Source: an uncultured Dorea sp. (GTDB taxonomy: Bacteria; Bacillota; Clostridia; Lachnospirales; Lachnospiraceae). From it: DNA of 64,000 nucleotides. The DNA lies in the NCBI GenBank assembly GCA_945870325.1, contig CAMBRQ010000002.1:62001-126000 (forward strand), written 5' to 3'. Shown here in pieces: positions 27,290 through 37,001 of this stretch. Below the pieces are notes generated by a model that had not been told where the DNA came from, ran no database searches, and was given only the letters and a program-made list of their open reading frames with translations. The first letter of the stretch is position 1, and every line of letters begins with the position of its first letter. Both the position numbers and the translations under genes were made by a program.

Positions 27290-28630
27290 ATGATGAGAGA
27301 AAAATATGAATCATTACCATTATCCACGCTAAAAGATCTTGCAAAAGCAAGGGGAATAAAGGGCATGTCAACAGCGAAAAAAGCAGACTTGATAGAACGC
27401 ATGCTAGAAGAAGACGAGAAAGAGAAAAAGACATCCAGAGAGACAGTAAAAGAGATGTCTGCCAACACGGGAGATAAAGAGATCCATGATATCGACAGAT
27501 TGGATAGTGGAGTGACAGTTCAGGGAATTCTGGAAGTGCTTCCGGATGGATATGGATTTATCCGAAGTGCGAATTATCTGCCAGGAGAGAACGATGTATA
27601 TGTATCTCCGTCGCAGATTCGCAGGTTCAACCTGAAGACTGGTGATATTTTGGAAGGTAATACGCGTATTAAGACGCAGCAGGAGAAGTTTTGCGCCCTG
27701 TTATATCTTACTAAGATCAATGATATTGATCCACTGAAGGCGATGCGTCGGATGAATTTTGAAGATATGACGCCGATCTTCCCGGATGAGAGACTCTGCT
27801 TGGAATGTGGAAAGACAAGCACGGCTATGCGAATCGTAGATCTTCTGTCTCCGATTGGAAAGGGACAGCGTGGTATGATTGTGTCTCAGCCGAAAGCTGG
27901 TAAGACGACACTTTTAAAACAGATTGCATTATCGGTACGTCAGAATAATCCGGAGATTCATCTGCTGATTCTGTTGATTGATGAGCGTCCGGAAGAAGTA
28001 ACAGATATTAAGGAGACGATTGAGGGAGATAATGTTGAGGTAATCTATTCAACTTTCGATGAACTGCCGGAGCATCATAAGCGTGTATCAGAGATGGTCA
28101 TTGAGCGTGCGAAGCGTTTGGTAGAGCATAAAAAGGATGTTATGATTTTGCTGGATAGTATTACCCGTCTGGCAAGGGCATACAACCTGACTGTTCCGCC
28201 TTCAGGAAGAACCTTATCCGGTGGTCTTGATCCGGCGGCTCTGCATATGCCGAAACGATTCTTCGGTGCAGCAAGAAACATGCGTGGCGGCGGAAGCCTT
28301 ACGATTCTTGCAACGGCACTGGTAGATACCGGAAGCAAGATGGATGATGTTATTTATGAAGAGTTCAAGGGAACTGGTAACATGGAACTTGTATTAGACC
28401 GCAAACTTTCTGAGAAGAGAGTATTCCCGGCTATTGATATTCCGAAGTCAAGCACCAGAAGAGAAGATCTTCTGTTATCCAGGGAAGAACAGGAAGCTGT
28501 GGACTCCATGCGCCGGGCATTGAACGGTATGAGGTCGGATGAGGCGGTAGAGAACATTCTGAATATGTTCAGCAGAACGAATAATAATGCAGAGTTAATC
28601 CAATTAGTAAAAAAGACAAAATTTATCTAG
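27290..28630 (+). CDS. rho: Transcription termination factor Rho
   Basis: 446 residues: N-terminal SAP-like helical part ([21 protein letters not shown]), the cold-shock-like RNA-binding domain ([12 protein letters not shown]), and the RecA-type ATPase with P-loop [12 protein letters not shown] and [16 protein letters not shown]-loop and R-loop segments intact. Rho is the RNA-translocating hexameric helicase that ends untranslated transcription. It is the first gene of the rho-rpmE-DUF1385-prmC-prfA block seen in many Clostridia. Two ATGs stand in tandem at the start (27290 and 27293). Confidence 0.97.
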   Translation: MMREKYESLPLSTLKDLAKARGIKGMSTAKKADLIERMLEEDEKEKKTSRETVKEMSANTGDKEIHDIDRLDSGVTVQGILEVLPDGYGFIRSANYLPGENDVYVSPSQIRRFNLKTGDILEGNTRIKTQQEKFCALLYLTKINDIDPLKAMRRMNFEDMTPIFPDERLCLECGKTSTAMRIVDLLSPIGKGQRGMIVSQPKAGKTTLLKQIALSVRQNNPEIHLLILLIDERPEEVTDIKETIEGDNVEVIYSTFDELPEHHKRVSEMVIERAKRLVEHKKDVMILLDSITRLARAYNLTVPPSGRTLSGGLDPAALHMPKRFFGAARNMRGGGSLTILATALVDTGSKMDDVIYEEFKGTGNMELVLDRKLSEKRVFPAIDIPKSSTRREDLLLSREEQEAVDSMRRALNGMRSDEAVENILNMFSRTNNNAELIQLVKKTKFI

Positions 28631-28656
28631 ACAATGCCGTGCTTTTATGATACAAT
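28628..28656 (+). promoter_or_regulatory. rpmE promoter
   Basis: TAGACA (28628-28633), overlapping the rho stop codon, and TACAAT (28651-28656), spacing 17 bp; start codon 73 bp downstream. It gives rpmE its own transcript, closed by the terminator at 28947. Confidence 0.65.
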
Positions 28657-28728
28657 AACAACGCTGTTTAGATAACGAACATTTATTGCACATTGTGCAT
28701 CTGACTAAATAAAGAAGAGGTGAAAATC

Positions 28729-28932
28729 ATGAAAGAAGGAATACATCCAGCATATCATCAGGCAACTGTAACTTGTAACTGTGGCAATACATTTGTAACA
28801 GGATCTACAAAAGAAGATATTCACGTAGAAATTTGTTCTAAATGTCATCCATTCTATACAGGACAGCAGAAAGCAACTCAGGCTCGTGGTCGTGTTGATA
28901 AGTTCAATAAGAAATACGGAATGGGTAAATAA
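28729..28932 (+). CDS. rpmE: 50S ribosomal protein L31, zinc-binding type
   Basis: 67 residues when started at ATG 28729, which has AGAGGTG 7 nt upstream; a GTG at 28720 falls inside that site. The zinc-type (C+) cysteines are present: Cys16 and Cys18 in CNCGN, Cys36 and Cys39 in CSKC. The zinc-free paralogue used under zinc limitation is not in the window. A strong terminator follows after 14 nt. Confidence 0.97.
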   Translation: MKEGIHPAYHQATVTCNCGNTFVTGSTKEDIHVEICSKCHPFYTGQQKATQARGRVDKFNKKYGMGK

Positions 28933-28946
28933 GTATTACAAGTATC

Positions 28947-28979
28947 GGGTTGAGGTTGTATAATCTCAACCCCTTTTTA
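28947..28979 (+). terminator. rpmE intrinsic terminator
   Basis: 8-bp stem GGGTTGAG / CTCAACCC (28947-28954 with 28965-28972), followed by CTTTTT. Confidence 0.88.
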
Positions 28980-29034
28980 TCTTATTAAAAAATAGTGAAT
29001 CAAAAGCGTATGCTTGAAGGAGTTGCGGTATATT

Positions 29035-29970
29035 ATGAAGTCATCTAATATTGGCGGGCAGGCAGTACTGGAAGGAATTATGATGAAGCATAAAGACGAT
29101 TATGCTGTTGCAGTCCGAAAACCGGACGGCGAGATCGTCGTACAGAAAGAGACTTATAAAAGTTTTGTAGGTAATTGGAAGAAACTGACGGAGGTTCCAT
29201 TCGTCAGGGGAATATTTAATTTCATAGATTCAATGGTGCTGGGAATTAAGACATTGACTTATTCTGCAAGTTTCTTTGAAGAGGAAGAAGTTATTGAGAT
29301 GACGGTGGAAGAGAAAGCAAAGAAAGAAAAGAGGGAGAACCTGATGATGGGAGTGACGGTGGCATTCTCGGTAGTGGCTGCGGTTGCAATCTTTATGGTA
29401 CTGCCATATTTTCTGTCTTCGCTGTTGAAGCCGCTGGTTACATCTTATAGTATGCGCACGGTGATTGAAGGAGTTGTAAGGATTGGCATCTTCATATTAT
29501 ATGTGCTGATGATTTCAAGAATGAAGGATATTCAGAGAACCTTTATGTATCATGGAGCGGAGCATAAATGCATTAACTGTATTGAGCATGGGCTGCCGCT
29601 TACCGTGGAGAATGTAAGAATCAGTTCCAGGCAGCATAAGAGATGTGGGACGAGTTTCCTATTCCTGGTACTTGCAATCAGTATTATACTACTGCTTTTG
29701 ATCCGGGTGGAGTCGCCTTTAATGCGTGTAGTGGTTCGAATTGCACTGCTTCCTGTGATTGCGGGGATCTCATATGAGTTCTTGAAACTGGCGGGGCGAA
29801 GTGATCATCCGGTGATTAATCTGTTAAGTAAACCAGGGCTGGCAATTCAAAAACTGACAACGAAAGAACCGGATGATAGTATGATCGAAGTGGCGATTCA
29901 GGCTGTGGAAGCAGTATTTGATTGGAGAGCATATGAAGCAGAGAATTTTCACACTGCAGCAGATCTATAA
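29035..29970 (+). CDS. DUF1385 family membrane protein
   Basis: 311 residues from ATG 29035, with GAAGGAG 12 nt before it. It opens with the family signature GGQAVLEGIMM, has three to five membrane helices (about 110-140, 160-180, 210-250), and contains the conserved HGAEHKCINCIEHG motif between them, with histidine and cysteine residues that could bind metal. The family is widespread in Firmicutes next to prmC and prfA but its function is unknown. prmC overlaps its 3' end by 38 nt. Confidence 0.9.
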   Translation: MKSSNIGGQAVLEGIMMKHKDDYAVAVRKPDGEIVVQKETYKSFVGNWKKLTEVPFVRGIFNFIDSMVLGIKTLTYSASFFEEEEVIEMTVEEKAKKEKRENLMMGVTVAFSVVAAVAIFMVLPYFLSSLLKPLVTSYSMRTVIEGVVRIGIFILYVLMISRMKDIQRTFMYHGAEHKCINCIEHGLPLTVENVRISSRQHKRCGTSFLFLVLAISIILLLLIRVESPLMRVVVRIALLPVIAGISYEFLKLAGRSDHPVINLLSKPGLAIQKLTTKEPDDSMIEVAIQAVEAVFDWRAYEAENFHTAADL

Positions 29971-30862
29971 GGAAGGCGCTTCCAGATTACAGGAGGCCGG
30001 AGTAGAAGAGTCATTATTGGATGCGTGGTATTTGTTGGAGTATGTGACCGGGATTAGCAAGGCGTCCTATTATGGCGATCCAGGCAGAGAGGTGGAAGAA
30101 GAGCAAGCCAAGAGATATCTGGATTATATTGAAGTGCGAAGCCGAAGGATTCCACTACAGCATATTACAGGAGAGCAGGAGTTCATGGGGTATCCTTTCT
30201 ATGTGAATGAGCATGTGCTGATACCAAGGCAGGATACGGAAGTTCTGGTGGAAGAGGCTATAAAGATTATAAGGAAGATGGATTGTAAGACTTCGTTAGA
30301 AGGGTGTGTAGCGGACAGTCCGAAATTAGTTAAGCAAGGCAAAATGATTCTGGATATGTGTACAGGCTCGGGGTGTATTATCTTAAGCATTCTGAAGATG
30401 TGTCCGGGCGTAAATGGAACAGGCTGTGATATCTCTGAGGAAGCATTGAAAGTAGCGAAGAGAAATGCAAAACGTCTTGGGGTGAAAGCAGGATTTGTCC
30501 GGAGCGATTTGTTCGAAGCATGGGAAAATGTAGAAAGTCCGAAGGATAAATATGATGTAATTGTGTCGAATCCGCCATATATCCGCACGGCGGTTATTGA
30601 AGAACTCGAGGAAGAAGTGCGTCTTCATGATCCCAGACTTGCATTGGATGGCAAGCAAGATGGACTGTATTTTTACAGAAGAATTGTGAAAAACAGCATT
30701 TGCCATATAAAAGATGGCGGATATCTGATGTTCGAGATCGGGTATGAGCAAGGAAAGGATGTTTCTGGGATTATGAAACAATATGGATATCGGAATATAG
30801 TGGTAAAAAAGGATTTGGCAGGTCTTGACCGAGTGGTGATCGGCATGTACAATAAAAGGTAG
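29933..30862 (+). CDS. prmC: Release factor glutamine methyltransferase
   Basis: 309 residues from ATG 29933 (GGAGAG 3 nt upstream), starting inside the preceding gene. N-terminal helical domain recognising the release factor, then a class I methyltransferase domain with DMCTGSGCI (SAM binding) and the catalytic VSNPPYI. It methylates the glutamine of the GGQ motif in RF1 and RF2. The RF1 gene follows directly, as in many bacteria. Confidence 0.95.
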   Translation: MKQRIFTLQQIYKEGASRLQEAGVEESLLDAWYLLEYVTGISKASYYGDPGREVEEEQAKRYLDYIEVRSRRIPLQHITGEQEFMGYPFYVNEHVLIPRQDTEVLVEEAIKIIRKMDCKTSLEGCVADSPKLVKQGKMILDMCTGSGCIILSILKMCPGVNGTGCDISEEALKVAKRNAKRLGVKAGFVRSDLFEAWENVESPKDKYDVIVSNPPYIRTAVIEELEEEVRLHDPRLALDGKQDGLYFYRRIVKNSICHIKDGGYLMFEIGYEQGKDVSGIMKQYGYRNIVVKKDLAGLDRVVIGMYNKR

Positions 30863-30952
30863 TGCTTAGATAAGTCAGGGATAGGATGCGGAGGTATTCT
30901 ATTCGAAGATATTAAAAATGATGGAAAAAGATAGAAACTAGGAGGAAAAATT

Positions 30953-32023
30953 ATGTTTGACAGATTAGAGGATCTGCTCATTCGTCTAGAGGAGATATTG
31001 AGTGAGTTGCAAGAACCGGATGTTGCAAGTGATCAGGTGAGATTTCGCAAACTCATGAAGGAACAGAATGACTTGACCCCCATTGTTGAGGCATATAAGG
31101 AATACAAATCCTGTAAGCAGGCAGTCGAGGACAGTCTTCAGATGTTAGAAGAAGAGTCTGATGAAGAGATGCGGGAACTTGCTAAGGAAGAGTTGAATGA
31201 ATCCAAGGCAAGAATAGAAGAATTGGAGAAAGAACTTAAGATCTTACTGCTTCCAAAAGATCCGAACGATGACAAGAACGTTATCGTAGAGATTCGTGCA
31301 GGTGCGGGCGGAGATGAGGCAGCGCTTTTTGCGGCTGAGATCTATCGGATGTATCTGCATTATGCAGAAAGCAGACGATGGAAAGTTGAGTTGGTAGAAT
31401 GCGAAGAGATTGGTATTGGCGGCATGAAGAATGTTACTTTTATGATCAATGGTAACGGTGCATATTCGGTGATGAAGTATGAGTCGGGTGTTCATCGCGT
31501 GCAGCGTGTACCGGAGACGGAATCGGGAGGACGTATCCATACCTCTACGATCACGGTCGCAGTCATGCCGGAGGCAGAAGAAGTAGATATCCAGATTGAT
31601 GAAAAAGATATCCGTATTGATGTTATGCGTGCATCCGGTAACGGCGGACAGTGCGTCAATACTACAGATTCTGCGGTACGCCTGACTCATTATCCGACTG
31701 GAATCGTAATTTACAGCCAGACAGAGAAGTCGCAGTTACAGAATAAAGAGAAGGCATTCGCTTTACTCCGTGCGAAATTATATGATATGGAATGTCAGAA
31801 GCAGCATGATGCGGAAGCAGAGGCGAGAAAGAGCCAGATTGGTACAGGAGACCGTTCTGAGAAGATTCGTACTTATAACTTCCCGCAGGGACGTGTGACG
31901 GATCATCGAATCGGCTTGACGCTGTATAAGTTGGATAAGATTATGAATGGTGATATTCAGGAGATTATTGATGCTTGTATTGCGGCGGATCAGGCGGCAA
32001 AATTGGCGAATATGAATGAGTAA
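30953..32023 (+). CDS. prfA: Peptide chain release factor 1
   Basis: 356 residues recognising UAA and UAG. The catalytic GGQ is in [15 protein letters not shown], and the class I release factor regions RAGAGGDEA and [14 protein letters not shown] are intact. TAGGAGGAA precedes the ATG. The residue after GGQ is Cys in place of the more usual His or Val. The end of the transcript is not obvious: 32024-32106 shows only an imperfect hairpin (arms around GTCGAGCG and CGCT) without a clean T-run. Confidence 0.97.
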   Translation: MFDRLEDLLIRLEEILSELQEPDVASDQVRFRKLMKEQNDLTPIVEAYKEYKSCKQAVEDSLQMLEEESDEEMRELAKEELNESKARIEELEKELKILLLPKDPNDDKNVIVEIRAGAGGDEAALFAAEIYRMYLHYAESRRWKVELVECEEIGIGGMKNVTFMINGNGAYSVMKYESGVHRVQRVPETESGGRIHTSTITVAVMPEAEEVDIQIDEKDIRIDVMRASGNGGQCVNTTDSAVRLTHYPTGIVIYSQTEKSQLQNKEKAFALLRAKLYDMECQKQHDAEAEARKSQIGTGDRSEKIRTYNFPQGRVTDHRIGLTLYKLDKIMNGDIQEIIDACIAADQAAKLANMNE

Positions 32024-32106
32024 TAGTAATTGATGTCGAGCGGTGTCGAGGTGTTTTCCTTGGCATCGCTTGTGTTATTACATTTGTATTAAAAAGAAAA
32101 GGAAAT

Positions 32107-33852
32107 ATGTCAATGGGAGAGAAACTAAAGAAATTATTTGCTTACTATAATCCATACAAACCTCTATTCTACAGTGATATGTTCTTCGCTATCCTGGGTG
32201 CAGCCGTAACGCTGGTCATCCCCCTGATCGTAAGATATATCACGAATGAAGTTGTATATTTTGCCCCGGAGGATGCCGGAAGATCAATTCTGGTTCTGGG
32301 CATTCTTATGATTGCTCTTGTATTGTTAGAGATCTTCTGCAATTTCTACATAGCATATTTTGGACATATCATGGGAGCGAAGATGGAGGCGGATATGCGT
32401 AAAGATATCTTCGGACATTACCAGAAGTTAACCTTTGCTTTTTATGATAATCAGAAAGTAGGTCATCTTCTGTCAAGAATTACCAGTGACTTGTTTGATA
32501 TCAGCGAACTGTTGCATCACGGACCAGAAGATCTGGTCATATCCATTATTAAGATCATAGGTTCATTTATCATCCTGCTAATGGTGAATGTAAAACTTGC
32601 GCTTGTGGCATTCGCATTCATCCCGGTTATGGCACTTTTTGCATTCTACTATAATGGCAAGATGAAACTGGCATTCAAGAGAAACCGGGAGAAGATTGCG
32701 GATATTAACAGTCAGATAGAGGACAGTCTGTCTGGTATCCGTGTTGTCAAATCATTTGCCAATGAAAACGAAGAGATGAAGAAGTTCAAGGCGGGAAATG
32801 ATAATTTTGTAGCTGCGAAGAAAGTCAGTTATAAATATATGGGAATCTATAATTCTGGTCTGGGCGCCATGAGTACATTAATCACGGTGGTGGTGTTGTT
32901 GGCAGGTGTAAGCATGATGCTGGCTGGAACAGTAGAATTGACTGATTTAATTACGTTTCTTCTATATATTAATAACTTTACCGATCCGGTTAAGAAACTG
33001 GTTAGCTTTACAGAACAGTTCCAGAATGGCTATTCCGGATTCGAGAGATTCCTTGAGATATTATCCATTGCGCCGGATATTGCGGACAAGCCGGATGCGG
33101 CGTCTGTGGATCAGGTAAAGGGAGAGATTGAGTTCCGGGATGTATGCTTCCAATATGAAGATCAGACAGAGAAGGTGCTGAACCATATTAATCTGAAAGT
33201 GAATGCGGGCGATTATATGGCGCTGGTTGGACCGTCAGGGGTTGGGAAGACTACGCTGTGCAGTCTGATCCCCAGATTCTATGAGGTATCATCTGGTTCT
33301 ATTACGATAGATGGATTGGATATCCGAGACATGAAATTGGATGATCTGCGCAATAATATAGGTATCGTGCAGCAGGATGTATACCTTTTCGCGGGTACGA
33401 TTATGGATAATATCCGTTATGGAAGACCGGATGCTACCGATGAAGATGTCATCCGTGCGGCGAAGAATGCCAATGCCCATGACTTTATTATGAGTTTCCC
33501 GGAGGGATATCATACGGATATCGGACAGCGGGGAGTGAAATTATCCGGAGGTCAGAAGCAGAGACTGTCGATTGCCAGAGTATTTCTTAAGAATCCGCCG
33601 ATCCTGATTTTCGATGAAGCAACATCTGCGCTGGATAATGAGAGTGAGCAGGTGGTTCAGAAGTCACTGGAAGGCCTGGCAAAAGAGAGGACTACATTCG
33701 TTATCGCACACCGGCTTACGACGATTCAGAATGCGCAGAAGATCTTGGTTCTGACAGAAGAAGGAATTGCGGAAGAAGGAACGCATGAGGAATTATTACA
33801 GAAGAAGGGAATCTACGAGTCGCTTTATCATAGGAACTTCGGACATGCATAG
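32107..33852 (+). CDS. ABC exporter, fused permease and ATPase (MsbA/LmrA class)
   Basis: 581 residues: six membrane helices (about 25-310) then a nucleotide-binding domain with Walker A GPSGVGKTTL, signature LSGGQKQR, Walker B ILIFDEATSALD and the H-loop histidine in VIAHRLTT. This is the half-transporter type that works as a homo- or heterodimer. No second half is adjacent, which favours a homodimer. The substrate (lipid, drug or peptide) is not predictable. ATG 32107 lacks a strong ribosome site; AAAAGGAAAT lies 4 nt upstream. Confidence 0.93.
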   Translation: MSMGEKLKKLFAYYNPYKPLFYSDMFFAILGAAVTLVIPLIVRYITNEVVYFAPEDAGRSILVLGILMIALVLLEIFCNFYIAYFGHIMGAKMEADMRKDIFGHYQKLTFAFYDNQKVGHLLSRITSDLFDISELLHHGPEDLVISIIKIIGSFIILLMVNVKLALVAFAFIPVMALFAFYYNGKMKLAFKRNREKIADINSQIEDSLSGIRVVKSFANENEEMKKFKAGNDNFVAAKKVSYKYMGIYNSGLGAMSTLITVVVLLAGVSMMLAGTVELTDLITFLLYINNFTDPVKKLVSFTEQFQNGYSGFERFLEILSIAPDIADKPDAASVDQVKGEIEFRDVCFQYEDQTEKVLNHINLKVNAGDYMALVGPSGVGKTTLCSLIPRFYEVSSGSITIDGLDIRDMKLDDLRNNIGIVQQDVYLFAGTIMDNIRYGRPDATDEDVIRAAKNANAHDFIMSFPEGYHTDIGQRGVKLSGGQKQRLSIARVFLKNPPILIFDEATSALDNESEQVVQKSLEGLAKERTTFVIAHRLTTIQNAQKILVLTEEGIAEEGTHEELLQKKGIYESLYHRNFGHA

Positions 33853-33989
33853 AGATGATGCGTGCTGTATATACAAAAGAGACAGCAATGTAGGTATAAG
33901 TCACAGGGGAATCTGCAAAGGGGAGAAAATCAGAATATAATGATTGTGAATTAGATAAATGTATGGAGAAAATAAGGGGGAGAATAGGC

Positions 33990-35996
33990 ATGAATCCGAG
34001 AAAAAGAATGATGGCTTCCATGCTCATCATAATGGTGGTCTGCATGATGTGCGTTACTTCCGTTCTTGCGGAAGAGGTGCAGACGGAGGAAACTCAAGGA
34101 AAGAAAAAAGTAAAGATATTATTTACGCATGATATGCATTCCCACATGGATGCGTATAAGGCGGTAAAGAAGAAGTCTGATTCGTCTGACAAAGAGAAGA
34201 GGACAGTTATGATAGGCGGTTTTGGGAAACTAAAAACGCTGATTGATGAGAAGAAAGCAGAGAATCCTGCGACGTTTTTGTTTGATGGCGGTGATTTTTC
34301 TATGGGTACGCTGTATCAGACCATCTATGAGACGGAAGCAGCAGAACTGACAATGCTGGGACGCCTGGGGTATGATGCTGTGACATTTGGGAATCACGAG
34401 TTCGATTATCGCAGTGACGGTGTAAGCAATATGCTCCATGCTGTAATAGAGAATGCAAAAGAAGATGCGTCGTTTAAACTGCCAGCTTTTGTCAGTGCGA
34501 ATATTGACTGGGATAAGAATACTTCTGAAGATAATAAGAAAATTCGGGATGCGCTCGAAGACTATGGAAGTACGCCATATGTGGTCGTGGAGCATGGCGG
34601 AGTGCGAATCGGAGTGTATGGCGTTCTGGGCGAGGACGCAGATGCTTGTGCGCCGGAAAGTGGATTGACGTTTGAAGACATTGTGGATACTTCTAAAGAA
34701 GTAGTGGAAAAGTTAGAGAAAGAGCAAGTGGATATGATCGTCTGCCTTTCCCACAGTGGAACGAATGAAGATGTAGAACATTCGGAGGATGAACTCCTGG
34801 CAAAAGAGGTGCCAGAGATAGATGTAATTGTAAGTGGCCACACCCATACCACATTAGATGAAGCAATTCAGTATGGGGATACGTATATTGTGTCGGCAGG
34901 TTCTTGTTGTAAGAATCTGGGCGAACTGAACCTGACACAGAAGGATGACGGGTGCTGGGAACTGGATGAGTATACTTTGAATCATCTGGATGAGGATGTG
35001 CCAGAGGATGAGGCGGTTCTTGCAGAATTAGAGAGATATAAGAAACTGGTGGATGAAGAATATCTGTCTGAATTCGGCTATACTTTTGATCAGGTTCTGG
35101 CAGAAAATGGTGTGGAGTTCACGCAGAAAGATGATTTTGCAGAAGAACTCGAGGAAGATCCATTGGGAAGCATTATCGCAGATTCTTATGTATATGCAGT
35201 GCAGCAGGCAGAAGGAGACGATTATGAAAAAGTGGATGTCACAATCTCGCCATCAGGTGCCATCCGTGATACTTTCCAGAAAGGAACGCTTACGGTGTCG
35301 GATGCATTTAACGTAAGTTCTCTTGGAATCGGTGCTGACCGTATTCCTGGATATCCTTTAGTAAGTGTATATCTGACCGGAAGGGAACTGAAGACGGCAG
35401 CAGAGATTGACGTCTCTGTCTCACCGATGATGACAGCAGCCCAACTCTATCCAAGTGGGCTTCGCTGGACGTATAACCCGAACCGGATGATCCTGAATCG
35501 GGTAACACAGGTGGAACTTGTTCAGAATGTGCCATATGTACAGGAGAAACAGACAGAAGAGATCCGGGACGACCAGATGTACCGTGTGGTTGCAGGACTC
35601 TATTCGGCACAGATGCTGGGTGCAGTTGAGGATAAATCAATGGGGCTTTTAAAGATTACGCCGAAGGATAAAGAGGGCAATGAGATTACGGATTTTGAAC
35701 AATACATTATTCATGATCAGAATGGGGCGGAACTAAAAGAATGGTATGCGCTTGCTTCCTATTTGGAATCATTCAATCAGAATGAGGAGGGAATCTCTCA
35801 GATCCCTTCTTATTACGGAGAAAAGGAAGGAAGAAAACTGGAAGATGACAGTAAGAATCTGGGTAATCTGGTGAAGCATCCGAATAGATTCGCATTTATG
35901 ATCTACGGTGTGATCCTGATGATAATCCTTATTGTGGTGTTTCTTATAAGATTTATCACAAAAAGAGGAAAAAAGAAGAAAAATATGCTATACTAG
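33990..35996 (+). CDS. Surface-anchored metallophosphatase / 5'-nucleotidase
   Basis: 668 residues from ATG 33990, with AGGGGGAG 8 nt upstream. Signal peptide (MASMLIIMVVCMMCVTSVLA), then a calcineurin-like metallophosphatase domain with FTHDMHSH, GGDFSMG, GNHEFDY and GHTHT, a 5'-nucleotidase C-terminal domain (LGSIIADSYVYA, SPSGAIRDTF), and a C-terminal membrane helix followed by KRGKKKKN, which would hold the enzyme at the outer face of the membrane. It probably hydrolyses extracellular nucleotides or other phosphoesters; the substrate is not defined by sequence. Confidence 0.93.
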   Translation: MNPRKRMMASMLIIMVVCMMCVTSVLAEEVQTEETQGKKKVKILFTHDMHSHMDAYKAVKKKSDSSDKEKRTVMIGGFGKLKTLIDEKKAENPATFLFDGGDFSMGTLYQTIYETEAAELTMLGRLGYDAVTFGNHEFDYRSDGVSNMLHAVIENAKEDASFKLPAFVSANIDWDKNTSEDNKKIRDALEDYGSTPYVVVEHGGVRIGVYGVLGEDADACAPESGLTFEDIVDTSKEVVEKLEKEQVDMIVCLSHSGTNEDVEHSEDELLAKEVPEIDVIVSGHTHTTLDEAIQYGDTYIVSAGSCCKNLGELNLTQKDDGCWELDEYTLNHLDEDVPEDEAVLAELERYKKLVDEEYLSEFGYTFDQVLAENGVEFTQKDDFAEELEEDPLGSIIADSYVYAVQQAEGDDYEKVDVTISPSGAIRDTFQKGTLTVSDAFNVSSLGIGADRIPGYPLVSVYLTGRELKTAAEIDVSVSPMMTAAQLYPSGLRWTYNPNRMILNRVTQVELVQNVPYVQEKQTEEIRDDQMYRVVAGLYSAQMLGAVEDKSMGLLKITPKDKEGNEITDFEQYIIHDQNGAELKEWYALASYLESFNQNEEGISQIPSYYGEKEGRKLEDDSKNLGNLVKHPNRFAFMIYGVILMIILIVVFLIRFITKRGKKKKNMLY

Positions 35997-36048
35997 GAAA
36001 CGTCCAATTATAAGTAGAGAAAAAAGCGCAATAAAAAGAAGGGAAATT

Positions 36049-36960
36049 ATGGAAGAAATACAATTTAAAAGAGCAGAATTAGAAGATAAAGAGACTATAT
36101 CCCATTATTTTAAACATCATACCAGTAGAAGCTGTGAGAGGACATTTGCTAATGTATATCTGTGGTCCAGACAGTATCCGGTGAAATGGGCAATCGTAGA
36201 GGATGCTTTGGTGTTCAAAAGTGAGGATGAGACTCATCTGGCATTTGCTTATCCGGCAGGAGAGAAAGAGAGCGTGAAGCGGGCGCTGGAAGTTCTGATG
36301 GAATATAGTAAAGTGCGGGGGGTTCCGTTTAGGATGTATAATGTGACTCCGGATAATTTCGCGCAGTTAGAGGAATGGTATCCGGGAAGATTCCAGATTG
36401 AATATGACAGGGACAGCGCAGACTATGTATATGAATCTGAGAAACTTGCAACCCTGTCAGGCAAGAAACTCCACGGTAAGAGGAATCATATTAATAAGTT
36501 CAAGTCAATGTATGAGGGCAGATGGTCTTATGAAAGCGTAACGAAAGATAATGTGGAAGAGTGTTTCCAGATGGCGCTTAAGTGGAGGAATGAGAATGGC
36601 TGTGAGGATGATCCGGAGAAACGAGGAGAGATCTGTGTAACGATGAATTCTTTAAGGCTGTTTGAAGAATTGGAATTAACAGGCGGAATTCTTCGGATTG
36701 ACGGCGAGGTAGTAGCATTTACATTGGGTGAGCCGATCTGTTCGGATACTTTCGTTGTCCATATCGAGAAGGCATATGCAGATATACAAGGTGCGTATCC
36801 AATGATCAACCAGCAGTTTGTAGAGCATGAATGCCAGAATTACCAGTATGTGAACAGAGAAGAAGATACTGGTGCTGAAGGCTTAAGAAAGGCAAAATTA
36901 TCCTATCGCCCCGTTTTCATGGTAGAAAAGGGAGATGTATCAGAGATTAAAAATAGATGA
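36049..36960 (+). CDS. DUF2156 domain protein (GNAT-like, lysyltransferase-related)
   Basis: 303 residues covering two tandem GNAT-like halves of the DUF2156 / LPG_synthase_C type: SCERTFANVYLWSR, the RDSADYVYESEKLATLSGKK stretch, HGKRNHINKF, and near the end EDTGAEGLRKAKLSYRPV. Family members include the catalytic domain of MprF (aminoacyl-phosphatidylglycerol synthase) and uncharacterised cytosolic proteins; this one lacks the membrane half. The function is unknown, but an aminoacyl- or acyl-transfer activity is possible. GAAGGGAAAT precedes the ATG. Confidence 0.87.
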   Translation: MEEIQFKRAELEDKETISHYFKHHTSRSCERTFANVYLWSRQYPVKWAIVEDALVFKSEDETHLAFAYPAGEKESVKRALEVLMEYSKVRGVPFRMYNVTPDNFAQLEEWYPGRFQIEYDRDSADYVYESEKLATLSGKKLHGKRNHINKFKSMYEGRWSYESVTKDNVEECFQMALKWRNENGCEDDPEKRGEICVTMNSLRLFEELELTGGILRIDGEVVAFTLGEPICSDTFVVHIEKAYADIQGAYPMINQQFVEHECQNYQYVNREEDTGAEGLRKAKLSYRPVFMVEKGDVSEIKNR

Positions 36961-37001
36961 TAGATAAACGAACAGAATAAAAAGGAGAAGGAGAGAAGAA
37001 A

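Noticed and set aside
32024-32106. Terminator after prfA
   Set aside because: Only imperfect GTCGAG/CTCGAC-like pairing and no T-run; not strong enough to call.
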